This document shows positions 22,307 through 30,848 of a stretch of DNA of 35,779 bases, one piece after another. Origin of the DNA: Planctomycetota bacterium (lineage in GTDB: Bacteria > Planctomycetota > Planctomycetia > Gemmatales > Gemmataceae). The translations under genes were made by a program, and so were the position numbers. The notes beneath the pieces are model-generated. The model worked only from the letters and a program-made list of their open reading frames with translations. It had not been told where the DNA came from and did not search any database. The DNA is taken from NCBI GenBank assembly GCA_021413735.1, contig JAIOPV010000052.1, positions 1 through 35,779 on the forward strand. Reading direction: 5' to 3'. How positions within the stretch are numbered: the first letter of the stretch is position 1; each line of letters starts with the position of its first letter.

Positions 22307-23380
22307 CTACACATCGCCTTCCTCGTCATCGTCCGGCGCAGCGGCTTCGTCATCAACGTCAGTCTTCATCACTTCGCGAAGCAAGACGGTTGCGTAAGAG
22401 CCGGCAGGCAACGTGAACGACAATCGAAAGCCGTCCGGTTCCCACGCGGCAGCGAGATCGTCGAGATACACGAGGTTGTGTCGGCGTGTGCCGAGAACGA
22501 GCTTGCCGAACCCGCCGAACGACGCCGGTGACAGCTTGTTGTCACTCAGTACAGCAGCCTCGCGTTCCGCTGCGACAGCTTCAGCCGGGAACGTCTTTTT
22601 GCCGAACATCGGACCGGCCGTGACGATCTCTCTCGCATCGAATCGAGGCTGTTCAGCCGCGACGTCCTTCGTCACGAACATGCCGCCTGCGGGCCACTTC
22701 GTCATGACGTCGCCGAGGAGCACCGTCCGGAACAAACCGTCTCGCAATCGCCTTGCGAGGTAGTCGTTGAACAGCAGCGATTGCACAGCCGACAGCGCGA
22801 AGCGAAACAGGAACGGCCGGATGCGCCGCGGCGCCTTCCCTGCGAGGCACTGCATTCCGAGATCGACCGTGCTGCCATCGCGACCGAATCGCTGCGGACC
22901 GTAGAAGTTCGGCATACCCTGCGTGCGAATGCGTTCGAGAATCGCGTCCGGGTTCACGCTGCGGTCGGCGTCGCGGATCAGAATGCGAAACCGATTCCCC
23001 TTGAGGTGCCCGGGCTTGAGCTTATTCGTGTGAAAGCCCGACTTCAGAACGCGAATGCCGTCGCCGTCGAGCTTCGAGACGTTCGGGGCACATTCCTTCG
23101 GCACGGATACCCATTGCCGCGTCACGGCGTGTCGATCCTTCAGCCCGGCGGTGCCGACCGCTCCGGGCGAGATCTGGAACTTCTGGGCGATGGTGCGTGC
23201 GAAGAACTCCGGAGCGATGCCGCGTTTCTCGACCCAAAGATAGAGATGATCGCCGCTGCCGCTGGGTTCGTAGGAGGGAACTTCTTCGACCTCGAAGTCT
23301 TCATCGCGCACGCGGATGCGCCCGCCGATACCAGCCAACTCGGGGGTGAACAGCGGGGGCGTCATCGCAGCATGATTCAT
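22307..23380 (-). CDS. truD: tRNA pseudouridine(13) synthase TruD
   Basis: The 357-aa enzyme makes pseudouridine 13 in tRNA. The catalytic Asp82 lies in GLKDRHAVTRQWVSV. Other TruD marks are FEVEEVPSYEPSGSGDHLYL, the GNRFRILIRD strand and NFYGPQRFGRDGS, and the TRUD insertion region follows. The C-terminus ends in an acidic tail (DDEAAAPDDDEEGDV). The start at ATG 23380 has no strong ribosome-binding site; ATG 23365 is an alternative. It is divergent from the toxin-antitoxin operon, whose operator lies 56 bases away. Confidence 0.94.
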   Translation of the reverse strand: MNHAAMTPPLFTPELAGIGGRIRVRDEDFEVEEVPSYEPSGSGDHLYLWVEKRGIAPEFFARTIAQKFQISPGAVGTAGLKDRHAVTRQWVSVPKECAPNVSKLDGDGIRVLKSGFHTNKLKPGHLKGNRFRILIRDADRSVNPDAILERIRTQGMPNFYGPQRFGRDGSTVDLGMQCLAGKAPRRIRPFLFRFALSAVQSLLFNDYLARRLRDGLFRTVLLGDVMTKWPAGGMFVTKDVAAEQPRFDAREIVTAGPMFGKKTFPAEAVAAEREAAVLSDNKLSPASFGGFGKLVLGTRRHNLVYLDDLAAAWEPDGFRLSFTLPAGSYATVLLREVMKTDVDDEAAAPDDDEEGDV

Positions 23381-23430
23381 GTCGGCAACTCGTGGGGAAC
23401 CGTCATTCTACAGGTAGCTAATGATTCGGA

Positions 23431-23483
23431 TTGACATCTTCGCAATTTGCGAAGATACTATCTCTTGTTCGCAATTTGCGAAC
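23431..23483 (+). promoter_or_regulatory. Promoter and twin palindromic operator of the toxin-antitoxin operon
   Basis: TTGACA (23431-23436) and GATACT (23454-23459) are spaced by 17 bases, a consensus-like sigma-70 promoter. The spacer is filled by the palindrome CTTCGCAATTTGCGAAG (23438-23454; ATC/GAT extend it to 21 bases). A second copy GTTCGCAATTTGCGAAC follows at 23467-23483, its centre 29 bases from the first. The shared core is TTCGCAAtTTGCGAA. The layout fits autorepression by the antitoxin. The first gene begins about 190 bases downstream. Confidence 0.75.
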
Positions 23484-23493
23484 TCCATCCGAG

Positions 23494-23611
23494 ACCAAGC
23501 CGGGGTAAGGGGTCAGGATGGCATCGCAGTAATCCAACCCCGCAAGTTGGTGACCAAGTCGGGGAATGGGTCACCAACTCAAATGGGTTCACCCCGCAAT
23601 GGTGGCATTAT
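23494..23611 (+). repeat. Imperfect tandem repeat and hairpin in the toxin leader
   Basis: ACCAAGcCGGGGtAaGGGGT at 23494 recurs as ACCAAGTCGGGGAATGGGTC at 23553, and both are followed later by ACCCCGCAA (23537 and 23591). In addition AGTTGGTGACC (23545-23555) and GGTCACCAACT (23569-23579) form a perfect 11-bp stem around a 13-base loop. This fills most of the untranslated leader between operator and toxin gene. Confidence 0.6.
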
Positions 23612-23652
23612 GGTCGAATTTATCTCGTTGATATTCCTTCGGAGAACCGGGG

Positions 23653-23943
23653 ATGCACGTCATCTCGAAGAAAAAGCTTCGCGAATTTTGGGATACGCAC
23701 CCTCGGGCAAAGGCCGCACTTGAAGCGTGGTATCAGGTTGCCGAACACGCTGAGTGGGGCAGTTTCGCTGAAGTCCGCAAGACGTTCAACACGGCCGATC
23801 AAGTCGGCAAGTTCACCGTCTTCGACATTGGCGGGAACAAGTACCGGCTTATCGCGGCAATCCACTTCAACCGTGGAAAGGTGTTCGTTCGGCATGTGCT
23901 AACACACGCAGAGTACGACGAAGGGAAATGGAAGAACGAGTGA
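23653..23943 (+). CDS. higB: HigB-type mRNA interferase toxin
   Basis: The 96-aa protein matches the HigB branch of the RelE superfamily: MHVISKKKLREFWDTHPRAK, an Ala/Trp-rich helix, ADQVGKFTVFDIGGNKYRLI, and the conserved end VRHVLTHAEYDEGKWK. HigB toxins cut mRNA on the ribosome and are neutralised by HigA. GGAG lies 8 bases before the ATG. As usual for higBA, the toxin gene comes first and the antitoxin follows immediately (2 bases between stop and chosen start). Confidence 0.93.
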   Translation: MHVISKKKLREFWDTHPRAKAALEAWYQVAEHAEWGSFAEVRKTFNTADQVGKFTVFDIGGNKYRLIAAIHFNRGKVFVRHVLTHAEYDEGKWKNE

Positions 23944-23945
23944 CT

Positions 23946-24389
23946 ATGGCACGCACAAAAGACACAACATCGAGCCGGGCTGTGTACGGGAAGACCGAGG
24001 ATCGTTACCTCGACTTGATCCGTCATTTCCCACTGCGCCCGCTCCGCACCAACGCCGACCTCGACGCAGCTGTTGCCGTTGTGGATTCGCTCATTGACCA
24101 AAACGAGCTTTCGCCACCTGAGCAGGATTACCTCGATGTGTTGAGCGATCTCGTACACGCTTACGAAGCCGAAGCCGTACCAATCGCTGCAGTCGGCGAT
24201 GCGGATATGCTCCGTTTCCTCATCGAGCAGAAGGGCATCACGCAGTCCGAAGCGGCGAAGAAAGCCGGGATCGCCGAATCCACGATCTCCTCTGTGTTAG
24301 CCGGCAAACGAAAATTGAACCGCCTTCAGATCGGGAAACTCGCCCGCTACTTCCACGTCGAACCGGGCACATTCGCATTCGCCGAGTGA
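23946..24389 (+). CDS. higA: HigA-type antitoxin, XRE helix-turn-helix
   Basis: The 147-aa protein has an N-terminal helical region of about 80 aa (RYLDLIRHFPLRPLRTNADL, LSPPEQDYLDVLSDLV) for toxin binding. A Cro/XRE-type helix-turn-helix lies at about 95-140: MLRFLIEQKGITQSEAAKKA, GIAESTISSVLAGKRKLNRL, QIGKLARYFHV. This matches long HigA antitoxins of the ImmA/HTH type. It should bind the palindromes at 23438-23483. An in-frame ATG at 23928 inside the toxin gene is an alternative start. Confidence 0.92.
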   Translation: MARTKDTTSSRAVYGKTEDRYLDLIRHFPLRPLRTNADLDAAVAVVDSLIDQNELSPPEQDYLDVLSDLVHAYEAEAVPIAAVGDADMLRFLIEQKGITQSEAAKKAGIAESTISSVLAGKRKLNRLQIGKLARYFHVEPGTFAFAE

Positions 24390-24514
24390 ACTGCACAAGC
24401 CAACCCGTCACCCGAGGACATTTTTCCCCTTGTTTCCTGCTGGTTTGTCTGCTTCAATCTATTGCCCGCCGTCTCTCCCGGTTTCGAATTACATCTGCAT
24501 TACCGGGTTCCCTC

Positions 24515-25537
24515 ATGTTCAAAATTCGTTTGCATCATCGCGCCTTCACGCTCATTGAATTGCTCGTTGTCATCGCGATCATCGCCATTCTGATCGGGCT
24601 TCTCCTGCCCGCAGTTCAGAAGGTCCGCGACGCAGCAGCACGAACGACTTGCTCGAACAAAATCAAGCAAATCGGGCTTGCTCTGCACAACTACGAGAGT
24701 TCCTACAGTATGTTCCCGCCTGCTGGGAAGGGATATTCCTGGTGCCCGTCAGCGGCGGGCGGTGCTGGCGACGCCAGTATCTACAACTCGAACGGCCTCG
24801 TGCTGCTGCTCCCATACCTCGAACAGTCAGCGCTCTTCAGCAAATTCAACCTCAACGAAGCAAGCGCCACAACCGCGACCGCTGCGGCGTGGCGAAACAG
24901 CAATGCAACGTCGGTCGTTGGTGATCCGACCACGAACGGCAACGGAGTTGCTGCCGGGACCGCGGTTGCAGCGTTTCTCTGCCCCGCCGATACGACCCCA
25001 CCAAAGGGTCGACTCTCCGGAGCCTACTACGGACCGGGTGGCTCCCTTCAGGGCGCAGCCACGGACTACGATTTCATCACCAGCGACACGGACTTCAGCG
25101 TCTGCAACAACTGGAAAACCGCAGGGAACGCACGCCGCATGTTCGGGGAGAACAGCACGACCAAGATGACACAAGTGACCGATGGGTTGAGCAACACTTT
25201 CGCGATCGGTGAGACGACAATGTGGCACCAAAACGGTGCGGCATTCGCGTGGGGATACCGGACCTGGGTGATGTCGGGCATTGATCCTGGCACGTCGGAT
25301 GCTGGCATCAACCTGTGGCACCTTCCGAACGTCGATCCGACCTGGCAGAATCCACCCTACACTCCCGTGGTCGGACACATTCGGACGTGGTGGGCCGCCG
25401 CCGGCAGCCTTCACACAGGAGGATGCAACTTTGCCTTTGGTGATGGGTCCGTTCGATTTATGCGAGACTCCACAAACGCAACCACTCTCAACGCGCTTTG
25501 CACCATGGCCGGTGGCGAGGTTGTTGCAACCCCATGA
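24515..25537 (+). CDS. DUF1559 protein with prepilin-type N-terminus
   Basis: This 340-aa protein starts [18 protein letters not shown], continues with the pilin-type helix, then [14 protein letters not shown] and NKIKQIGLALHNYESS. The C-terminal FGDGSVRFMRD motif closes the DUF1559 domain. As in the copy at 417-1310, Ala rather than Gly precedes the Phe at the predicted prepilin-peptidase site. The frame is open 43 codons upstream, but the pilin leader sets the start. The 125 bases between higA and this start show no clear promoter. The stop is followed 26 bases later by a lipoprotein gene. Confidence 0.94.
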   Translation: MFKIRLHHRAFTLIELLVVIAIIAILIGLLLPAVQKVRDAAARTTCSNKIKQIGLALHNYESSYSMFPPAGKGYSWCPSAAGGAGDASIYNSNGLVLLLPYLEQSALFSKFNLNEASATTATAAAWRNSNATSVVGDPTTNGNGVAAGTAVAAFLCPADTTPPKGRLSGAYYGPGGSLQGAATDYDFITSDTDFSVCNNWKTAGNARRMFGENSTTKMTQVTDGLSNTFAIGETTMWHQNGAAFAWGYRTWVMSGIDPGTSDAGINLWHLPNVDPTWQNPPYTPVVGHIRTWWAAAGSLHTGGCNFAFGDGSVRFMRDSTNATTLNALCTMAGGEVVATP

Positions 25538-25563
25538 CCCACACACGCCAAGGAGGATCACTC

Positions 25564-26037
25564 ATGCAACGATTTCTCGTGCCACTCGTCCTTGCTGTGT
25601 GCGCTGCAGGCTGCGGAGACGCCCCATCACTTGTTCCCGTCCGCGGGACTGTGACCCTGGACGGCAAGCCCCTGGTGTACAAGAACATTCGATTTCTGCC
25701 CGAACCCGGAACGCCTGGAATCGGTGCTGGAGCGAACACCGATGCGAATGGAACTTACACTCTCCTCGCCGTCCGGCCGGGTGCGGTCCAGGACACGCCC
25801 GGGGTGCCGCCGGGAGCGTACAAAGTTGTCGTTGGAGACCCACTCATCCCGATCGAGGAGCCGGTTCCGGAGGCAACGGGTCCAGAGCCAGCACCGGCAA
25901 TCGGGCTTTCGACTTCGCGTCCGAAGAAGAAGCAAGTGCTGATTCCGGCTCGGTACACAAAACCGGAAACGACTCCGTTGCGGGTTGATGTGCCGTCGGA
26001 CGGCGGGCCAATCGACCTGGCGCTGACATCGGGATAA
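25564..26037 (+). CDS. Small lipoprotein, transthyretin-like fold
   Basis: AGGAGG seven bases upstream fixes the ATG at 25564. The 157-aa protein has a lipoprotein signal (MQRFLVPLVLAVCAAGCGDA, lipobox AAGC). The family pattern follows: VPVRGTVTLDGKPLVYKNIR, GANTDANGTYTL, GVPPGAYKVVV, a Pro/Glu-rich stretch and PARYTKPETTPLRVDVPSDG. This is the common planctomycete carboxypeptidase-regulatory/transthyretin-like lipoprotein. It is 26 bases downstream of a DUF1559 gene and surely in its operon, so the two products may act together in the envelope. Confidence 0.88.
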   Translation: MQRFLVPLVLAVCAAGCGDAPSLVPVRGTVTLDGKPLVYKNIRFLPEPGTPGIGAGANTDANGTYTLLAVRPGAVQDTPGVPPGAYKVVVGDPLIPIEEPVPEATGPEPAPAIGLSTSRPKKKQVLIPARYTKPETTPLRVDVPSDGGPIDLALTSG

Positions 26038-26078
26038 CGCGAAGGGCATGTGAAGGTTTACCCCTCACCCGGCCAAAC

Positions 26079-26115
26079 GTCGTGCCGCTCATGGCGTGAG
26101 CCCTGGCGGCACGAC
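26079..26115. terminator. Hairpin between convergent genes
   Basis: GTCGTGCCGC and GCGGCACGAC form a perfect 10-bp stem around 17 bases. It lies between the lipoprotein stop and the convergent oxidoreductase stop and could serve both. No T-run is present, so it might equally be another interspersed palindrome. Confidence 0.5.
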
Positions 26116-26123
26116 TCTCCCAC

Positions 26124-27128
26124 CTAAACCGTCACCACGACTTTGCCGAAGTGCGAGCCGCTTTCCAAATGCTTGAACGCAGCGGGTGCCTCGGCGAACG
26201 GGAACACGCGGTCGATCACAGGCGTAATCCCTTCACCGGCAATCAAGCGGTTCATGTCCTCGAACATCGCACGCGAACCCACAAACACACCCTGCAATCG
26301 CACTGCCTTCATCAGAATCGAAATCGGATTGAACGTCCCCACTCCCGACAACACCCCAATCAACGCGATGTGGCCGCCAAGCCGCACTGCCTTCGCCGAG
26401 CTATCCAGCGTGCCAGCCCCACCTACTTCAATCACAATGTCCACGCCCACACCGTCGGTCTGCTCGCGTGCCCACTTGTCCCACGCCGGATTCGTCCGGT
26501 AGTTCGTGCCAGTCGTCGCGCCCATCTCAATCGCGCGAGCCAACTTCTCGTCGTGTCCGGAAGTGATCAGCACACGCGCCCCGAGTGCCTTCGCAAACTG
26601 CAACGCAAAGATCGACACGCCGCCCGTTCCTTGAAGCAGTACCGTTCTCCCAGGCCCGCAACCGCCACCCGTCAGCGCGTTCCAGGCTGTCACGGCCGCA
26701 CACGGCAGCGTCGCGGCTTCCTCGAATGTCAGCGCACCCGGAATTGAAACCAAACCCTCTTCCTGAAGCACGACCTTTTCCGCAAGCATTCCGTCGCGGT
26801 CGCCACCAAGCGTCGATTTCGCTGCTGCGTCTGAGATCGGGCCGCTTACCCAGTTCTGCATGAAACAGCCGGCAACGCGGTCGCCGATAGCAAACTTCGT
26901 GACGCCTTCTCCGATGCCCACGACCTTCCCGGCTCCATCGGAACCCAGAACTCGCGGCATCTTGAGCTTCGGGTTGTAGACACCCTTCGCGATGAGCAGA
27001 TCGCGATAGTTCAGCGACGCGGCGCAAACCTTCACGAGAACCTGACCGGGACCGGGCACCGGATCAGGTCGCTCCTCGAACGCGAGGTTTTCAAGCCCGA
27101 ACGCAGATTGGATAACCAGTGCTTTCAT
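26124..27128 (-). CDS. Zinc-type alcohol dehydrogenase-like / quinone oxidoreductase (MDR family)
   Basis: The 334-aa protein is a medium-chain dehydrogenase/reductase. The N-terminal catalytic domain shows GQVLVKVCAASLNYRDLLIA and LGSDGAGKVVGIGEGVTKFA-IGDRV. The Rossmann domain has the NADP-binding GTGGVSIFALQFAKALGARV. The DHD-like Zn ligands of alcohol dehydrogenases are not evident (NYRDLL, GSDGAG), so a quinone or enone reductase activity with NADPH is more likely. The frame is open 62 codons upstream through a repeat, but MKALVIQSAF is the natural start, with GGAG about 9 bases upstream. Confidence 0.9.
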   Translation of the reverse strand: MKALVIQSAFGLENLAFEERPDPVPGPGQVLVKVCAASLNYRDLLIAKGVYNPKLKMPRVLGSDGAGKVVGIGEGVTKFAIGDRVAGCFMQNWVSGPISDAAAKSTLGGDRDGMLAEKVVLQEEGLVSIPGALTFEEAATLPCAAVTAWNALTGGGCGPGRTVLLQGTGGVSIFALQFAKALGARVLITSGHDEKLARAIEMGATTGTNYRTNPAWDKWAREQTDGVGVDIVIEVGGAGTLDSSAKAVRLGGHIALIGVLSGVGTFNPISILMKAVRLQGVFVGSRAMFEDMNRLIAGEGITPVIDRVFPFAEAPAAFKHLESGSHFGKVVVTV

Positions 27129-27160
27129 CAGCGAAACTCCAGAGGAGCTGACGAAGAGTA

Positions 27161-27422
27161 GCCACGGATGAACACGGATGAAACATGGATCGGACCAAGA
27201 CAAATTAGCCGCACGATCAAAGTCGATAAGACACGATTCAGACAAAAAACCGAGAGAATCCAGTGTGAGAAAGAGAGAACCCCAAAACGCAATCCGCGCA
27301 GGGCTTAAACACAACAGACCTCTGTATTCTGTTTTGATCGTGTCTTTATCAGGTTTCGATCGTGCGGCTAAATTCTCTTCTGCCTTTGTCTGATCCGTGT
27401 TTCATCTGTATTCATCCGTGGC
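27161..27422. repeat. Foldback element with about 90-bp imperfect arms
   Basis: The left arm begins GCCACGGATGAACACGGATG and contains TTAGCCGCACGATCAAA and GACACGAT. The right arm, read on the other strand, begins GCCACGGATGAATACAGATG and contains TTAGCCGCACGATCGAAA and GACACGATCAAAA. Arms are roughly 27161-27252 and 27332-27422 with several mismatches and small gaps. The gene-free stretch 27129-27546 consists mostly of this element; the remaining 120 bases before the kinase show no clear promoter. Confidence 0.8.
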
Positions 27423-27546
27423 CGCACTTCTCTGTCTTCTCGCTCTTTTTACGAATTACCGGGTTCTATCGGGGGTGGGTGTCATGGTAAACTTGGTCAC
27501 CGGTCGCTCTTGCGGCTAATCTCACATCCTCGCGTTCGCCGAAGTG

Positions 27547-30500
27547 ATGAACGATCCTGCCGATTCGCTCCAACTGGACGAAAACTTGGCGCGGCTCCTT
27601 GCCGCGTATGACCAAGCTATCGACGGTGCCGACGATCAGGCTCCCACCATCGGCGTACCCACGATCGACCTGAAGCACGGACAACGAGTTGCCGCCGTTC
27701 TCGCGAACAAGGTTCAAAACGAAATCTCACTCGGCGATCTCCTCCCCGATCCCGCGCAGTCTCCGTCGCAAATCAGTTCCATCCGCGCCCCGCGGTCCGG
27801 GAAGTTCATGCTTCCAGGCGGTCCACACCGCGTCGGACGTTTCGAGCTTCGTCGGCAGTTGGGCAAGGGCGGCTGCGGAATCGTATTCCTCGCCTACGAT
27901 CCGAAACTCGAACGCGAAGTTGCCCTGAAGGTTCCTCGGCCCGAAATGCTTCTGAGCCCGGACGCTCGTGCTCGGCTCGTGCGAGAAGCACTCGCAGCAG
28001 CGGAGTTCGATCACCCCAATCTTGTTCCGGTTTACGAATCGGGCGAGATCGGCCCCATTTGCTTCATCGCGACGGCGTTTTGCCCCGGACAAACACTCAG
28101 CGAATGGCTCGACCGACAAGCCTTCCCGGTTCCGATTCGGCAAACGGCGAGACTCATCGCCACAATCGCCGAAGCCGTTCAGCACGCGCACGACCGCGGA
28201 GTGCTGCATCGCGATCTGAAGCCGAATAACGTCATTCTTCAGGCAACCAAGGACGACCCGAACGAACAGGAACCGCCGCCGGGTTCCGTTCAGTTGCGAG
28301 GCGACCAATTCATTCCGCGAATCGTGGACTTCGGTCTCGCGAAGTTGCTCGAACGCGGCGGCCCATCCGAGACGACCACACGGCAAATCCTGGGCACCCC
28401 GAAGTACATGGCACCCGAGCAAGCACAGGCACGACACGGTGAGGTCGGCCCGGCTGCAGACATCTACGCGCTCGGCGTCATTCTGTACGAGATGATTACG
28501 GGTCGCGCTCCCTATGAGGGCGAATCCGACGTCGAAGTGCTTCGGCAATCGATCGAGGGCAATCTGGTTCAGCCCCGGTTCCTTCGCAAAGATGTCCCCC
28601 GCGACATGGAGGCAATCTGTCTGAAGGCGATGCATCGGATACCTGGGAAGCGGTATCGCACTGCCATCGACCTCGCCGACGACCTGAGACGATTCCTCGA
28701 CGACAAGCCGACCATTGCGCGTCCGCTGAAGTGGGCAGGTCGCGCCGCACGCTGGCTTCGACGAAACGACCAGGCTGTCGCGCTTGTGATCGTCACGACC
28801 ATCGCGTCGATTCTGCTCGCGATGGGCTCGTGGAGCATGATGAAGACGCAAAAACTGCAGTCCGAGCACAACGGCATCCTGCGAAGTCAGGCGGAACGAA
28901 CTCGTAACGATCAGCACCGCGACTACGCAAAGGCCATGCGGTCGGCATTCCTCTCATGGCGTGCCGGCGACAGGAAGGTCGCCGAGGATTATCTGGACAC
29001 GGCGTGGCGGCTCGCACAAATGGGCGGTCAGGGAACCGACTTCGCTTACAGCTATCTGTCGCGATTGGTGGCAGCCGACCGGTTGATGATCGTGTGCCCG
29101 GCGGGAGCGGTGACCGCACTCGCGGTGTCGTCGGATGGGAAGCGACTCGCCAGCGGTCACGCCGACGGCACGATCACCGTGTGGGATCGCGCCACGGAAG
29201 AGCCACTGAGTTCGGTGCAGGCGCACGACAAGGCCATCACGCATCTCGCGTTCGCGCTCAACGATTCTCGACTTCTCAGCGTCGGCGAGATGGAGAAGCT
29301 CTCCGACACCGGTCTGGGCTGGAGCGTGGATGCAAAAGGGCAGATCACACCCGCGCCAGGATCGCACCGGATACTGAATCGGTACGCGAGTTGTCTCGCG
29401 GTTTCGCAGGACGGGAACAGCGTTCTCGTTGGCACGTCACGCGGTCTGGTGCTTCAAGTTCATCTGACAGACGCAACCAAGAACCGGTCCGTGGAACTGG
29501 AACGACTTAACCCCATCACCGCGATCACGCCGTGCGAATCCGGACAAATCACGCTCGTCGGCATGGCCAGCGGAAAGGTCAAGCGGTTGACCGCCGACTT
29601 CAAGGCCGAGGATGGCGAAGGCCCATCTGCTGGGCGAGTGACGGCGTTGCTCGATCTCGGCGGAAGGCAGTACGCCGCCGCATCTCGCAGCGGTCTGTTC
29701 ATGGCGGTTCGCGAAGAGTTGAGCACGCCATCGCGGGCCGGCAGCGAGTGGATCCTGCCGATCACGCAGGGGTTTGCTGTTGGCGATGGGCCGGGGTGCG
29801 TTCTGCTTCGCAGCGGTCGCTGGGGCGAATTGCCGACCGGCGACACCGGCGACATCCGGGCGGGTGCCGTCACGCGCGACCGTAAAACGCTGTTCACCGC
29901 GGGCGACGACGGCATCATTCGTTCCTGGGACTTCCCTGCGGATCGTCACGAGCGGGCCGTGGCATCGGTTCGTCCGGTGACGGCAATCGGCGTTCACCCC
30001 GAGGGCAAATGGTTCAACGTCGCCGACGATCGTTCTTTGATGTGGCAGTTCGGGACAAAGGATGAGCTATCCGTGCCCGGCAAGTATGCCGTGCTGCGGG
30101 TGTTGACCGAAGGCGCCGTCGATGGCACGACTCTTGGGGTCGAGTTCCGAGATCGAGCGGCGGTCGTCCACGACCCCAACTCGGCGACGGAAAAGCTCCG
30201 ATTCACTCCTCCCAACGGAGCCAGCGCGATCTCGACCGATCTCACACCCGACGGCTTGACGCTTGCCGTGGGCGACGACCGTGGGCATGTGTTCGTGTGG
30301 AATCTGAGTACGGCGAAGCTCACCGCCACTGCGGATTTTGGGCACGGTCGGCCGGTCCGCAAAGTGGTGATCTCGAACGATGGCAGCACCGTCGCGGCGT
30401 CCTCCGTCGATGCGATTGGAGTCTGGAACGTTGGGGATCCGAAACCACTCCTGACGGTTCCGGCAGACGATCAGACAGTGTTCAAGATGTCCTCCAGTGG

Positions 30501-30810
30501 TGCGAAGCTCGCGGTTGCGGGGCGAGCCGGTGTCGTGCGGGTGTGGAACCTGTTCGACGGCCGTGAGGAGTTGACGCTGTACGGTCACGTTGGCCGTGTG
30601 ACCGGGCTTGGCGTCTCGCCCGACAGCCGAACGCTGGTTAGTGGCGGAGCGACAGGGGAGGTGAAGTTCTGGGACATGCGAACCGGGTTGGAACTGGTGA
30701 GCCTGCGTCGTCATTCCGGACCGGTGACCGTGATTGAGTTCGCGGCGAATGGTCATCTGCTCGTCACGGCCGGGACGCAACTTGCTGTCTGGGAAACACC
30801 TAAAGAGTGA
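27547..30810 (+). CDS. Ser/Thr protein kinase with C-terminal WD40 propeller
   Basis: This 1087-aa protein has a Hanks-type kinase domain: Gly loop LGKGGCGIVFLAY near 107, Lys128 in VALKVPR, HRDLKPNN with Asp223, DFG with Asp261 and MAPEQAQARHG. A single membrane segment AVALVIVTTIASILLAMGSW follows at about 410-430. After a helical stalk there are many WD40 blades from about residue 520 to the end (VSSDGKRLASGHADGTITVW, HVGRVTGLGVSPDSRTLVSG, GEVKFWDMRTGLELVS). This places the kinase in the cytoplasm and the propeller probably outside. Kinase-WD40 receptors of this plan are common in Planctomycetes. Their ligands are unknown. The start is ATG 27547 (GTG 27544 is possible). Confidence 0.95.
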   Translation: MNDPADSLQLDENLARLLAAYDQAIDGADDQAPTIGVPTIDLKHGQRVAAVLANKVQNEISLGDLLPDPAQSPSQISSIRAPRSGKFMLPGGPHRVGRFELRRQLGKGGCGIVFLAYDPKLEREVALKVPRPEMLLSPDARARLVREALAAAEFDHPNLVPVYESGEIGPICFIATAFCPGQTLSEWLDRQAFPVPIRQTARLIATIAEAVQHAHDRGVLHRDLKPNNVILQATKDDPNEQEPPPGSVQLRGDQFIPRIVDFGLAKLLERGGPSETTTRQILGTPKYMAPEQAQARHGEVGPAADIYALGVILYEMITGRAPYEGESDVEVLRQSIEGNLVQPRFLRKDVPRDMEAICLKAMHRIPGKRYRTAIDLADDLRRFLDDKPTIARPLKWAGRAARWLRRNDQAVALVIVTTIASILLAMGSWSMMKTQKLQSEHNGILRSQAERTRNDQHRDYAKAMRSAFLSWRAGDRKVAEDYLDTAWRLAQMGGQGTDFAYSYLSRLVAADRLMIVCPAGAVTALAVSSDGKRLASGHADGTITVWDRATEEPLSSVQAHDKAITHLAFALNDSRLLSVGEMEKLSDTGLGWSVDAKGQITPAPGSHRILNRYASCLAVSQDGNSVLVGTSRGLVLQVHLTDATKNRSVELERLNPITAITPCESGQITLVGMASGKVKRLTADFKAEDGEGPSAGRVTALLDLGGRQYAAASRSGLFMAVREELSTPSRAGSEWILPITQGFAVGDGPGCVLLRSGRWGELPTGDTGDIRAGAVTRDRKTLFTAGDDGIIRSWDFPADRHERAVASVRPVTAIGVHPEGKWFNVADDRSLMWQFGTKDELSVPGKYAVLRVLTEGAVDGTTLGVEFRDRAAVVHDPNSATEKLRFTPPNGASAISTDLTPDGLTLAVGDDRGHVFVWNLSTAKLTATADFGHGRPVRKVVISNDGSTVAASSVDAIGVWNVGDPKPLLTVPADDQTVFKMSSSGAKLAVAGRAGVVRVWNLFDGREELTLYGHVGRVTGLGVSPDSRTLVSGGATGEVKFWDMRTGLELVSLRRHSGPVTVIEFAANGHLLVTAGTQLAVWETPKE

Positions 30811-30830
30811 CGCCGATCTGATGATGTTGA

Positions 30831-30848
30831 CAGAAATTGCGATTTCTG
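30831..30848 (+). other. Small hairpin after the kinase-WD40 gene
   Basis: CAGAAAT and ATTTCTG pair around TGCG, 20 bases after the kinase stop. No T-run follows. It could be a weak terminator or an operator for the small secreted protein gene; the rest of 30811-30960 shows nothing clear. Confidence 0.35.

Noticed and set aside
23928-23945. Earlier HigA start inside the toxin gene
   Set aside because: Possible, but the ATG at 23946 directly after the toxin stop gives the normal arrangement; kept only as an alternative.
27178-27393. Open frame inside the foldback element
   Set aside because: It is made entirely of the inverted repeat and has no ribosome-binding site or family signal.
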